This document shows, piece after piece, positions 52,635-63,068 of a stretch of DNA of 64,000 nucleotides. The stretch lies in assembly GCF_963678635.1 (NCBI RefSeq), contig NW_026971689.1:1-64000 (forward strand), written 5' to 3'. This DNA comes from Symsagittifera roscoffensis (lineage: Eukaryota; Xenacoelomorpha; Acoela; Convolutidae). The notes beneath the pieces are model-generated. The model searched no databases. It worked only from the letters and a program-made list of their open reading frames with translations, and was not told where the DNA came from. The position numbers and the translations under genes were made by a program. The first letter of the stretch is position 1. The number at the start of each line of letters is the position of its first letter.

Positions 52635-53597
52635 GTGAATATAAAATATACCAAAGTCATTTTCGGTACGGGGCTTTTACAAATTCTTCATGGGAGATTT
52701 TTGATAAAGTCCCAGTTTTGGAAACAATTATGTCATCTTACACACAAAAAATATTCCCCAGTACTTCTCTGGATGAAAGCAGTATTGAGTTTGAAATTGA
52801 AACGGATCGTAATCTCTACTTGGATATGCGTGATACCCATCAACTATTCAAAGGAAGATTGTTTGATGCTTTCAAAAAAGAAAAAGCAGAACATAAACCA
52901 AAAACGGAGGACGATTCAGATGAGGAACCACAAACTTTTTAAACTAATGTAAACAATCTACTATATTCTCTATTCTCCAACTTTGAAGTTTATTTTAACA
53001 TTACAATGGTTTACAATGTCTCAAAAGGCACAGAAATTGAACGAATTCAACTCGTCAGTAGTGAGCAAAAAAGGAACACTTGCTTGTCATGGATACAGTT
53101 TTGAAGACTATCCTGATGCATTTGATATGCATCCATTCACTAATAGAGCAAATTCCTTGGGAACAGGGAATGTTTTTCACTCCATAGGAAGCTCATCATT
53201 AAATTGTTTACTTGTGAAAAATTGTTGCTACCAAATATCAAAGTTGGAATTAAATTTATACGAGCTAGACCTAATTTTTACAAGCTATCTGATAATCCAA
53301 ATATCAGTCTGAAAATTGTTGATTGTTCGTTGTTTACTAGAAGAATTGTAGTTGCTGAACCTAATCATCAATACTTGCAATGGAATCTGGAAAGAGAACC
53401 TGCTCAATACAATTACATGGAAATTATAGCAAGAACCTTTATCATTACATCTCATAGAAACCAATTCATCCAAGAAAATATACTCAATAACGCTCCAATA
53501 AGAAGAGTAGCTGTTGCAATGAATACAATTTCAGCTGTTGCAGGATCTTTTTGTGAAAACCCATTCAGCTATCAGCAATTTCATTGAAGAGAACTTA
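52631..53597 (+). pseudogene. Major capsid protein (F54H12.2-type), copy 1, truncated
   Basis: The ATG at 52631 opens a 103-residue frame ending at a TAA at 52940, where copy 2 has an intact codon (T-run change). The remaining protein continues in other frames to 53587, ending at NPFSYQQFH at the duplication joint, so the C-terminal ~60 residues are missing. A 15-nt deletion removes LSLKL relative to copy 2. The family (named after C. elegans F54H12.2) is thought to be the double jelly-roll capsid protein of Maverick/adintovirus-like elements. Confidence 0.7.
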
Positions 53598-54059
53598 CAC
53601 AAAAGTTTGTCGATCATTTACCTGAGAGTCAAGCAGTATTTATAATTCAGAGTGCTGATTTGAGTCACATTTCTAATTGTGATTTAGAACAAAATCAAAC
53701 AGGGATTATAGTGAAAAGAAAATGCCCACATTATCCCCAGTATTCTTACGACATTATAAGAACACATTCCCTAATGATATATAGTGATATTATAGAATAT
53801 AACATAGTCGGTGATACAAAAACTCTTTTTTGCTTGTATTCTTTCTATCTCCAAAGTGAAGAGTGGATAAATATTTTCTACAGGACAGTACATGAATTAT
53901 CAATCTTTTACAAGCTTACAGTTCAAGAAATTGCTGAAAAATTTTTTCCGTATTATCAAGATAGAACTAAGAGATAGTACAGGCGAAAAAATTCCTTTTG
54001 TATCCGTAGGAATTATCCGAGTTGTTCTCTTGTTTCGCAAGATTTCGAATAATCTTTTT
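53598..54059 (+). pseudogene. Penton-like protein, copy 2, 3' part only
   Basis: It starts at the duplication joint with LPESQAVFIIQSADLSH and carries the same SLMIYSD and EYNIVGDT block as copy 1. It shifts frame twice (FYLQSEEW; LRDSTGEKIPFVSVGI). The N-terminal half is absent because the duplication began inside the gene. It could not make a working protein. Confidence 0.7.
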
Positions 54060-54079
54060 TACTTTAAACTTCATACGAA

Positions 54080-54452
54080 ATGGTTGCTCAAAACTCAGCA
54101 GATTTCCCTATTTTTTGAGAACATGCAAGACAACGTGGAAGAGGTTTTGGAGCGCTTGCAGAAACTCCTGGGAGAACTGCAATCCCCTTTGTTAAAAATA
54201 TATAGTCCCAGCTTCGAAAAGAATTGGGGCAGATTTGTTTTAAATCGCTGCTCCAGAGGTTGGGGAAGTTGTTAGTGGACGTAAAAAAGTCGAAACGATT
54301 GCCAAAGATGTGGGAACAAAAACAGTTCGGAAACAATTGGGAGGTGAAAAAAGAAATCTAAGTGTAAAACTAATAGAACTAGATCCATTTCTCGAAAACG
54401 TAGATCGAAAAACAGTCACTCTCGCAAAGACATTTTTGACAATATAAAATGA
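54080..54452 (+). pseudogene. Small basic virion-associated protein, copy 2
   Basis: Collinear with 52263-52634 and broken by the same kind of frame changes, plus small differences (RCSRGWGSC against RCSRDWGSC). Its basic tail again ends SRKDIFDNIK with the stop overlapping the capsid ATG at 54449. The shared frame disruptions show that the gene was dead before the tandem duplication. Confidence 0.55.
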
Positions 54453-55763
54453 GTGAATATAAAATGTACCAAAGTCATTTTCGGTACGGGGCTTTTACAA
54501 ATTCTTCATTGGAGATTTTTGATAAAGTCCCAGTTTTGGAAACAATTATGTCATCTTACACACAAAAAGTATTCCCCAGTACTTCTCTGGATGAAAGCAG
54601 TATTGAGTTTGAAGTTGAAACGGATCGTAATCTCTACTTGGATATGCGTGATACCCATCTTAGCTTAAAGCTTCAACTATTCAAAGGAAGATTGTTTGAT
54701 GCTTTCAAAAAAGAAAAAGCAGAACATAAACCAAAAACGGAGGACGATTCAGATGAGGAACCACAAACTTTTTTAACTAATGTAAACAATCTACTATATT
54801 CTCTATTCTCCAACTGTGAAGTTTATTTTAACAATACAATGGTTTACAATGCCTCAAAGGCACAGAAATTGAACGAATTCAACTCGTCAGTAGTGAGCAA
54901 TAAAGGAATACTTGCTTGTCATGGATACAGTTTTGAAGACTATCCTGATGCATTTGATATGCATCCATTCACTAATAGAGCAGATTCCTTGGGAACAGGG
55001 AATATTTTTCACTCCATAGGAAGCTCACCATTAATTTGTTTACTTGCGAAAAATTGTTGCTACCAAATATCAAAGTTCGAACTAAATTTATACGAGCTAG
55101 ACCTAATTTTTACAAGCTATCTGATAATCCAAATGTCAGTCTGAAAATTGTTGATTGGTCGTTGTTTACTAGAAGAATTGTAGTTGCTGAAACTAATCAT
55201 CAATACTTGCAATGGAATCTGGAAAGAGAACTTGCTCAATACAATTACATGGAAATTATAGCAAGAACCTTTATCATTACATCTCGTAGAAACCAATTCA
55301 TCCAAGAAAATATACTCAATAACGCTCCAATAAGAAGAGTAGCTGTTGCAATGAATACAATTTCAGCTGTTGCAGGATCTTTTTGTGGAAACCCATTCAG
55401 CTATCAGCAATTTCATTTAAGAGAACTTATAAAAATTCGGGGTGGAAGAGTAATTGTTTCATTAGATACAACTTCTCCCTGTCGACCTTATGTGACAACA
55501 ATGAAAGTAATGCAGTTTAACGATGATTTTCAGCTCCTCCTATGGAAGGTTTTCAAAATCACTATATTCTAGTTTTTGACCTGACTTCACTACAGGATGC
55601 AGCTGAACAGTTGCATTATCCAGAATTTAGTGGAGAAAGCTTGAGATTAGAAACGTTTTTCCAGTTTCCCTTGAAGCAAGTAACAGAAGTGATAAACTTG
55701 TGAGAAAGACTATCAAATGTTTAAATTGACAAATTCGGAACAGTCGCTAAAAATGTTTATTGA
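54449..55763 (+). pseudogene. Major capsid protein (F54H12.2-type), copy 2, nearly full length
   Basis: The ATG at 54449 opens 231 codons (to 55144) that include the acidic loop EDDSDEEPQTF and LFSNCEVYFNNTMVYN. The protein then moves to the frame of 55036-55572 (FTCEKLLLPNIKVRTKF, RRIVVAE, QENILNNAPIRRVAVAMN, NPFSYQQFHLRELIK), and after another shift to YILVFDLTSLQDAAEQLHYP, ending at 55761-55763. At least three disruptions. Only this copy preserves the C-terminus. It would form the hexon-type capsomer of the M virion. Confidence 0.75.
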
Positions 55764-55854
55764 GTTTTCAGTACTTTTCCTTGTTATTGTCTCTGTACTA
55801 ATTATTTTGTTTTATTTCATTCCTAAATCTCCAGAAAAAGCATATAATGAATGA
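55753..55854 (+). CDS. 33-residue single-span membrane ORF after the capsid gene
   Basis: The ATG at 55753 overlaps the end of the capsid gene in another frame; the stop is at 55852-55854. The peptide is a short acidic N-terminus, a ~20-residue hydrophobic helix (VLFLVIVSVLIILFYFI) and a charged tail (PKSPEKAYNE). It is the only unbroken reading frame in a region where every virion gene is frameshifted. It is too short for a firm call. A virion membrane or entry-related microprotein is possible. Confidence 0.4.
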   Translation: MFIEFSVLFLVIVSVLIILFYFIPKSPEKAYNE

Positions 55855-55933
55855 TGTTTAATTGGAAACCCATGAAAATTTTTCAACCTAGACTGTAAAT
55901 CAGTGTTCAATAACCTTTGTCCAGTTTACAAGT

Positions 55934-56843
55934 TGTGACATTCGACCAGAATGCACCAAAATGCAGATTCAACAGATTCGAAATTTTAGCAGCGAACCTT
56001 CCCAATTGACGGTTTTAAGAGGTTAATAAGGTTATGGGGACGCTTAGTCAAACGGTGAAGGTCAAGATATTCTGTTATTTCAAAATTTTAATTTTTCAAA
56101 GAATGACGTCATATTTCTGGGAAACGTCAGAAATGGCCATTTTGGCAGAAAACCGGAGGAAAACACAACAAAATTAGTTGCGATGGCGATTAACAACGAG
56201 AATTGTGATTGAAAAACAACAACAGATTGCAAAAGTAGCAGAGACCGTTCCGAGTTGCAACTATTGTGTCACTACAATAAATGCAAGGCAGTTGCGAACA
56301 ACGGTGAAGGGTGGAAGACAGCCTTCCGGAAGGAGAATAAGAATCTTATTTCCCCGGATTCAAAAATCCGGAGGGGTCTCGGGACTGGAACTTTTATCAT
56401 CTTATATAAATTTTTAGCTTTCGTATTGTCCTGAGTTGAACTTAATCTACATCTGAATTCATTCTGCTCAGATGAGAAGCTAGGAGTTGGGCGAAAGGAC
56501 TGATCCATCTTCGATGGAGATGATGATTTTTTTCTACTGAACAAAAACAATAATAATTTAATAAATAGTAGTAGCCCTGATTTTAGGAGTGACCTCGTGG
56601 TCTGGAAATATGAGACCCAGCCATGAGCTCAATATTTCTGCATGTAATCTAGTTAATTTGAGTGTTTTAACCGAAGCCGAAAGCAGTAACGTTTTTTGTC
56701 GACCCGATGTTAGAAAGACCACCGAAACTACTGGCTTGGTAGAGACGGTGAAAAGCATGTAGAGCTCTGTTTAGACGTTGGCCAGTCGTCTTAGAACCTA
56801 GCTTTTATTTCCGTCGATATGTATCTTCCGGGCGAATGTTACA
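55934..56843 (+). repeat. G2 5' LTR (910 bp)
   Basis: It runs TGTGACATTCG to CGAATGTTACA and is homologous to 50230-51133 in inverted orientation. U3 features are TGACGTCA (56104-56111), GGCCATTTTGGC (about 56132-56143) and TATATAAA (56403-56410). The hairpin CCCCGGATT...AATCCGG near 56352-56372 is shared. Confidence 0.9.
56403..56410 (+). promoter_or_regulatory. TATA-like box in the G2 LTR
   Basis: TATATAAA lies ~470 bp into the LTR. The same octamer is kept in the G1 3' LTR (reverse strand near 32436), but the equivalent place in the G1 5' LTR reads GAATAAAA. It is a candidate core promoter element. Confidence 0.4.
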
Positions 56844-59757
56844 TAGATGTTTTTATGCCGCTCCTGGGTGTTCTTCTTTTTTAAAAACATGACCGGAAGA
56901 ACCGTTAACGAGCACTCCGCGCCGAGCGGATGCTCATATTAACGCCCTCAATAGGTCTAATCCACCGGAGCGGAAAGGTAGTTTGGAACGCGGAAGCCTT
57001 CCGGATTACCGTGAATAGCTTTTTAACCTAGTTAAGACCGAAAATTCACGAATCAGGAAGGGTGGGGGGATCGGCCATTCCCTCGTTCCCTGAGAGGTTT
57101 GTGACCAAAAACAATTAAAGATATTTATAAAACCAAACAAAAAGTAGTATAGTACCCAAGAAAAACAAAAAACATAAAAAATAACAAAAAAAAACAAAAA
57201 CAGTAAGAAATCATCCCCCCAGACAAGATGTGATCCAACTCTCCCGTTTGTTGTTGATGGATATATATTGTTGTTACAGGCATTTATATCAGTCAGGATT
57301 GGTACAATCAATTTTGTAGCCCGTTTGTGAGGCTTGTACTATAGGGTTATTTGAGCATTTAAGCACGTTAATGATAAATTGCGCTCAATCCGGAAAGGTC
57401 AGCTGATTTGCGCTCAATCCGGAGGGGTCTTGGGAGAAGACTGATCCGGCAAGCAGTACAAGGAGCAACACGAAGGGGCTCAACGACAACAACAATCGAC
57501 TGTTGGTATCGTTAACAAGTTTTGTATCTCTTTTGGTACAAAAATTAGGATAGTAATCTGTGGGGGGCTAGACAGTGCTGCACTGTAGTGAACCTTCACC
57601 AAACTGCGAATATCCGAGTTAAGCACCTTAATTCGGATATTGAACAAACCCAGAGGGATATAGTATTACTAATATTTTTACTTATATAGCCTATATTATT
57701 ACTCCTAAACCGTTTTTCTATGAAAAACACAGAAAGCAGACCGGTTTTTAGGGCAAAATAGCGATATTTTGATCCCCCACGAATCGCGATTTTTGAGATA
57801 ACGATATTTTTTGAAACGGAAAAAAGCGCTGAACTAGTGAGTTACAAAATAACTGCACTACTATAATAGATAGAACCGGTTAAGTTTAGTTCGGAAGTGG
57901 TTAGAAACTATCTTTGAACCAAAAACCGAACTTTCGTGATTTTTGAGAAAACGGAACACTTTAAATTCAGAAACTTTTTTGAAATTTTTGAGTTAGGACA
58001 GTAAAAAAAAGTTGTTCGGATAACATTCACTAGAGTTTTCTACAACAATCTACAAGTTTTAAAACCCGCTTCCCGAAAACCTTCCGGGTTGCAGAGAAAT
58101 CGAACTTAACGTGTTTGATTTGGTGGAATCATCAATCCGGAGGGGTACAGGTAGCATAGTTTTTCGCAATTTTTTTCAACTAAAGCGTTTTAGATCGGGT
58201 CTTTTGCATTGAACTAGAAGAGTATAGGTCTTTTGAGCTCGGATCAATATTTTTTAGGTCGAAAAGAACAGAATTGCGGAAAAAGTTAGGCGGAACCAAT
58301 AAGAGAGAAATTTTTGACTTTAGAAAAAAGACGTTTTGGTACCAGATCCAGTTAATCTTGGTACCAATAGATCAGAAATTAGCTGAGCTTACTGATAGGG
58401 ACAAAAATTTTTTCGAAAAAGTAAGCGTGAAAAGTTTTTGAGATTGTTTTTAACAAATTGACCAATTTGGGGGGTACACTTTTCACGTTTTATAAATTTT
58501 TTTGGGAAAGCCCTTACAACCCTACCAAAAAGTAATAGCGGTTAAATAAAACAACTTTAGGCTGTTTTAGACAAAACGGGAAGGCTAAAGACACATGAGA
58601 ACCTTAATCGAGCCGAAGTTAGGCCAGCGATAAGACCCTTCACCGTTAGCGTGAATTGTCAAATATGAGGCTTACCATCAATCCGGAAGGGTCTAGGAAA
58701 GCATTACATACCTTCCCTAGTTAAATTAAAAAGCAAAATAGCATCGCAGAACGTATCCGGAGGGGTATAGGTTGAAAGAATGAAATCTTCGAAAATCTAA
58801 AAAACCAGAAGGCACTCAATCCGGAGGGGTCAAAAATTTTTCAAATTTCGGAACTGTCCGAACCCGGAGGGGTTTTATATTTGCTAACTCAGAGGGGTCC
58901 CAATCCGGAGGGGTCTTACATTTGCTAACTCAGAGGGGTTCCAATCCGGAGGGGTCCTATTTTTGCCAATCCGGAGGGGTGTTATTTTATCAAAGGACTT
59001 AGGTAAACAGAAGAAAGACTACAGTGAGAGGTATTAGGTTATTAGCAGACATGCTAGGAAACAGTGACTGCACTGGTAACTTGCCTTTCAAAAAAAACCA
59101 GACCAAAACAAAACTGGTCCGAACTCGGATATTCGCTACACTAAGTCTTAACTAAAAAGAGCGTAATTCATTGGTGAAGATTGAAACCCAATACGTTTTT
59201 GTGAAAAGTGACTGCCCTGAGGATTTTTGTAGGTCTAGCTCGGGCAGTCCGAAGGCAGATAGGTAACACAGTACTCGGTGGATGCGATAGACGCCCACTT
59301 GAGAAAATTACTGCCTTCAAATTTTTGTCTGTTTGGTGCAGCACCAATCAGGGAAAGCTTTTTCTTTAAAATATAAGTTCGACCATTGTACTGCGACCGA
59401 CTAAAAGTACAATACACATATGTTTTTTTATAGAGGTATTCATATTCTGTCAGTGTATATATATATTTTTTGATTTTAAATCAACATAATTTGTGCTTGA
59501 TTAGGTAGTGAGTACACTATTTTTTAAATTGACTGATAACATCATATTGTGCTAGTTCTCAAATCTTACGACCGATAATCGGTTAGTGTGAATAATTATA
59601 TACAAAGTGTACTGTGATAACAAACAGGGATTCGTGGTCACTATTTAAAAGAACTTTGTGAAATTTTTTGTGTTGTGTCTTTATTATTGATAGTCAAACT
59701 ATAAAGTCACTAGCAATCGAATTGAGTGTTTAGGCATTAAGAAGTGAAAAATTGAGA
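56844..59757 (+). other. G2 leader with reiterated CCGGAGGGGT motif
   Basis: About 2.9 kb with no credible ORF between the LTR and Gag. Copies of AATCCGGAGGGGT or close variants occur near 57414, 58132, 58679, 58755, 58816, 58864, 58902, 58942 and 58966. Two copies of a CTCAGAGGGGT variant lie among the last ones. The first 1.35 kb match the G1 leader; the rest is deleted in G1. An exceptionally long leader of this kind may hold packaging or translation signals. Confidence 0.7.
58660..58990 (+). repeat. Cluster of AATCCGGAGGGGT repeats
   Basis: Seven to nine copies within ~330 bp, separated by 20-60 nt of unrelated AT-rich sequence. Two larger units read 'gctaactcagaggggt.ccaatccggaggggtc' and repeat almost exactly (about 58879-58912 and 58921-58954). 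The motif also recurs in the LTR and in the earlier leader. Confidence 0.85.
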
Positions 59758-60222
59758 ATGAAGTCAAGGGTACCTAAACGATGTAATAGCTCTAGGAAAT
59801 TCATACCTAAAAAGCAAGGAAAAACAATGACCGACCCTTTTGTGGATCGGATCAAGCGAGCCCGGACCGACAAAGGGGAGACGGTTTCAGGCAGAATGGT
59901 TGAAACGAGGAGTCAGAAGACCTCAGAGGAGAGAAAAGAAATGTTAAAAGTGGAGGTCAAAACGGACCAGGTCATGAATGACAACCAGGAAGTACATGGA
60001 CTGGAAGGGAGAGGCAGAAGGCTGGCGAGTGAATCTACTCCGGTAGAGCAAGGCCATGATTTTGCCACTTCCACAGGGACATTGGATCGAGAAGAGATGT
60101 CTGAACTGTCCGAAATTTCAACTGAAATAGTGGCAACTAGAAGAAGATCTCCAATATACAACACCATGATGGCAGGTGGGACTGAGAAACAAACAACGTC
60201 CTCATCGTCTCAGAAAGAATGA
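59758..60222 (+). CDS. Gag N-terminal segment of G2
   Basis: The first ATG is at 59758; the frame is open 6 nt earlier with a TTG. The 154 residues are basic then acidic/Ser-rich (RVPKRCNSSRKFIPKKQGK; EEMSELSEIS) and end in a Ser/Gln tail at a stop that looks like a frameshift product. The likely continuation lies in two other frames (60219-60431, with a Glu-rich GAG-repeat run at ~60288-60310, then 60323 onward). No domain is recognised. Confidence 0.5.
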   Translation: MKSRVPKRCNSSRKFIPKKQGKTMTDPFVDRIKRARTDKGETVSGRMVETRSQKTSEERKEMLKVEVKTDQVMNDNQEVHGLEGRGRRLASESTPVEQGHDFATSTGTLDREEMSELSEISTEIVATRRRSPIYNTMMAGGTEKQTTSSSSQKE

Positions 60223-60322
60223 GGCACACCCATGGAAACATATTTCCATTCACCAAGGGAGTGGGCACAGGAAATGAAGATGAATCCCAGGAGGAGGAGG
60301 AGGAGGAGGACAAGAAGAGCAA

Positions 60323-63068
60323 GTGGACTTTGGGTCTCAAGTCAGCCTCAATAGTTCGACCCAGGATAATGAGGCATACGTCGAAAGAGAGACTGGAACC
60401 ATGGACAAACTTGGTGTGGTGCGAACGATAAACAAAGAGGTAAACAAACCGGGCCAGTCGCGAGGCTTTGCGATTATGACAAATTCAGAGCCGCAAACTG
60501 GGGAGAGTATAAACAAAGGGCTAGGCAACGCATTGGCGGATCCTGAAGTGGATAATGAAAAGACGTCGAGGCAGAGAGTCAAGGCCCGAATCTCGATCAG
60601 CACGAAGCTACCTGGGACCGACAGGGTTACACCGCCACTAGTGACGCCACTCGTGGATAACGGGGCAGCACTAGAAGAAGCCTTGAACAACATAGTGGGC
60701 AGTATAGGAGAACAAAATGAACAGATGTTCATAAGAATGAGTGAACTAGAAAGAGCAGTTCAGATTGAAAGAGAAAGTATGCGGGAAGAAATAAACCGCA
60801 ATAGACAAGAAGTTGGTAGGGGCGAAAAACGCTTGAAAGAAAGAACAGACGAGCACATAGCGAAGAACTTGTCGCGAATGACAAGGGAAGCGGAACAGAG
60901 AGAGTTACGCTTAAGAGACGACATGGAGAAGTTAAGAATTCAGCAAGAGCAGTCTCTTGGGACTCTTGACACAAAGATAGACGCGATGATGGAGAGGCGA
61001 ACTCAGGCTATCATGGATAGGTTGAACGGGCTACTAGGCAGCAAGAGTGGACAAAAAGAAGAGGAACCGAACTCGGGAGGTCCCAGCAGGGAACCGAAGG
61101 TGAACTTCAATGACCATCAAAGGAGGAGGACATATGGATCCACTAGAGGTAGGGGCAGTTCATCAGGCTATGCCACAAGGAATAAGAGAACATGGGGCCC
61201 GAACAGTAGAGCAAGTTCAACGGGGAACAGACAGACCTCAAACGAACGACCAACGCAAGGCACACATGCGACTGGGAGAAGTGGTTCCGGTAACAGGAGA
61301 TATGCGAGCCCAGGGAGGAGTCATGTGGGCCAAGGGGGAAACACTCACGGCGATTTGGATTACAGGGATGCAGAGAATACAGAGCCTCTGACAAGGTTTG
61401 AGGACACTCAGGCGGGGCACTCAAGGGATGCTACGGCAATGGCCACAAACTTTGAACCCCTAAACAGGTCTTTGGAGACATTCCTTACAAGGTTATCCAG
61501 AACCAATGAACCCAGTGAGAAGTCCAGAAGAGTCTTTAAGAAACTAAGATGCTATAAAGACGAATCTGATGGCTGTATTGGTACCTGGATAGAGGTAATG
61601 AAACTGCACTTCGAGGAAGAGGACTTGTCGGAAAGACAAGAATGCAGTGCGCTCACCAGCATCTTGGAAGGGACAGCCCTGAACTGTGTAATGGCCAAGA
61701 AGCAATATCAGCGTGACACAGCCGAGAAATTTTTCTAAATTTTGTTAAACCGTTTTGAATCAGGGGTGCAGGGGCACCAGGCGATGATGCGCTTCGCGAA
61801 ACGGAGGCAACGAGATGATGAAACGATAGACGACTTGGAAATGCTGAGAAGACGCAGCCAACTGGATGAGTCAAACCGAAGGATGAAACTGGCAGTAGCC
61901 TCAAGATTCATCGATGGTGTGAAGAATGATGAACTTCGGACAATGCTGGCAACGCATAACACACCACTATCAACCAATGCGCCAACACCAGATGAGTTGA
62001 AGCTCAAGTCAAATAAATATCTTTTATTGAAACCTTCTTCGAGATTTGGTTATTATAAGAACAGTTATGGCAATTTTAACAATGGGCCAGCAAACCAAAG
62101 GAAACACGAGGAATGATATGGACAAGAGACGCTCTTGTGCCAATTCCAGTTCAACAGACCATCATGTGTCGGCATGCCCAACTTACAAACAAGGCATGAA
62201 AGCAATAGGCTTTAGCATCGAGGACAAAGATGCGTCAGAATTGGACCATGAGGATTTCATGAGAGGAGTAATTGCAAAATTCGGCCCGAGGTGTTTCTTT
62301 AGCAACTTGGAAGGTCATTTTAAATCAGATTGTCAGCAATTCTGGGCTGCAGTGGCAGACATCAAGCATCCAAGGCATGAAGAAGCTTTATCAGGAGTGA
62401 AAGCCAGCAAAGCTCGCCTGTTGAGTGAAGCGGAGGCACGCAGAAAAGACAAACCCCAAGAGCTGGCGACGAAGAAAAAGCAAGCGGTAACTGAAGAGAC
62501 ACGTGAACCGGAACCAGTGACTGCGGCCGACAACTTCAAGATTGATTATATGGCAGCCGCGAGGGATGCTCTAAATAAAGTGCAGCAGGAAATGGTGACG
62601 AAAGAGACCGAACAAAAAGTGAAACTCGAACTGGAGAATGAGAAACTACAGGGGCAACTGATTACCTTCGAAGCAACGGATGTCGAGGAGACTAAAGCAC
62701 CAAGCAGTTTGAGCATGAAACTTAATGTGATCTCCGGTCAGAGGTTCGGCATGGTGCCACAAGGAAGCAAGATACATTCGATAACTTCAGTGGCTGGACA
62801 CCAGGTAATCAGAAATCTGAGTGAACCATCCGAGTTCACTTCGATGCGTTTGGACACATATGCAGATTATCTGAGGCAGGTGGAGCCACGCACTGAGTCG
62901 AGAGCTGTGCGAGCACTACTAACAACGGGTGGCCCTCGCACTAAGAAACTTCATGGACGCTACCTGGAGGTCTACTGGCCGTATCAAGTGATGGTGAACG
63001 TGGATGGGATCAGTATCTACACTAGGACTTATGTAACAACAGACAGTGACCAGATAGGGCAGATCTAA
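60323..63068 (+). pseudogene. Gag and Gag-protease linker of G2
   Basis: Residues from 60323 include a long coiled coil (about 60700-61030: MREEINRNRQEVGRGEKRL), an Arg/Gly/Ser-rich tract (61070-61330) and a capsid-like region (RCYKDESDGC, LEGTALNCVMAKKQY) ending at a TAA at 61736-61738. In G1 that codon is GAA-like, so this is a nonsense change. The same frame resumes to 62116, shifts near 62095 into the 62046-63068 frame with the knuckle-like CANSSSTDHHVSACPTY and CFFSNLEGHFKSDC, and a coiled-coil tail. The stop at 63066-63068 is again specific to G2 (CAT to TAA-type change). Confidence 0.8.

Larger units (their letters stand above)
51778..55417. repeat. 1.82 kb tandem duplication of virion genes
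   Basis: Copy 1 (about 51778-53597) and copy 2 (about 53598-55417) are collinear at an offset of ~1820 bp. Each contains the penton 3' part, the small basic gene and most of the capsid gene. The joint at ~53598 switches from the capsid C-terminal region (HFH...ENLH) to penton sequence within the shared phrase 'gagaactta(c)ac'. Copies differ by point changes and small indels, such as the 15-nt loss in copy 1 near 52840. Confidence 0.9.
51134..55933 (+). mobile_element. Element M: Maverick/adintovirus-like endogenous DNA element, virion-gene part
   Basis: Between the two giant retrotransposons lie a polB fragment (-) and duplicated virion genes (+): penton-like, small basic, major-capsid-like, and a tiny membrane ORF. 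With the polB remainder at 30957-31993 and the spacer at 29776-30956, this is one dispersed element. Integrase, packaging ATPase, protease and terminal repeats of M are not in the window. The sequence is ~32-35% GC by eye. Family assignment rests on the pPolB C-terminus and the F54H12.2-type capsid protein. Confidence 0.75.

Noticed and set aside
48996-58190. Long terminal inverted repeats of a Maverick element around the capsid genes
   Set aside because: The arms end in TGT...ACA LTRs, a third copy of the LTR sits at 31997-32672 with a matching target duplication, and Gag follows each arm. They are LTR plus leader of two opposed retrotransposons, not Maverick termini.
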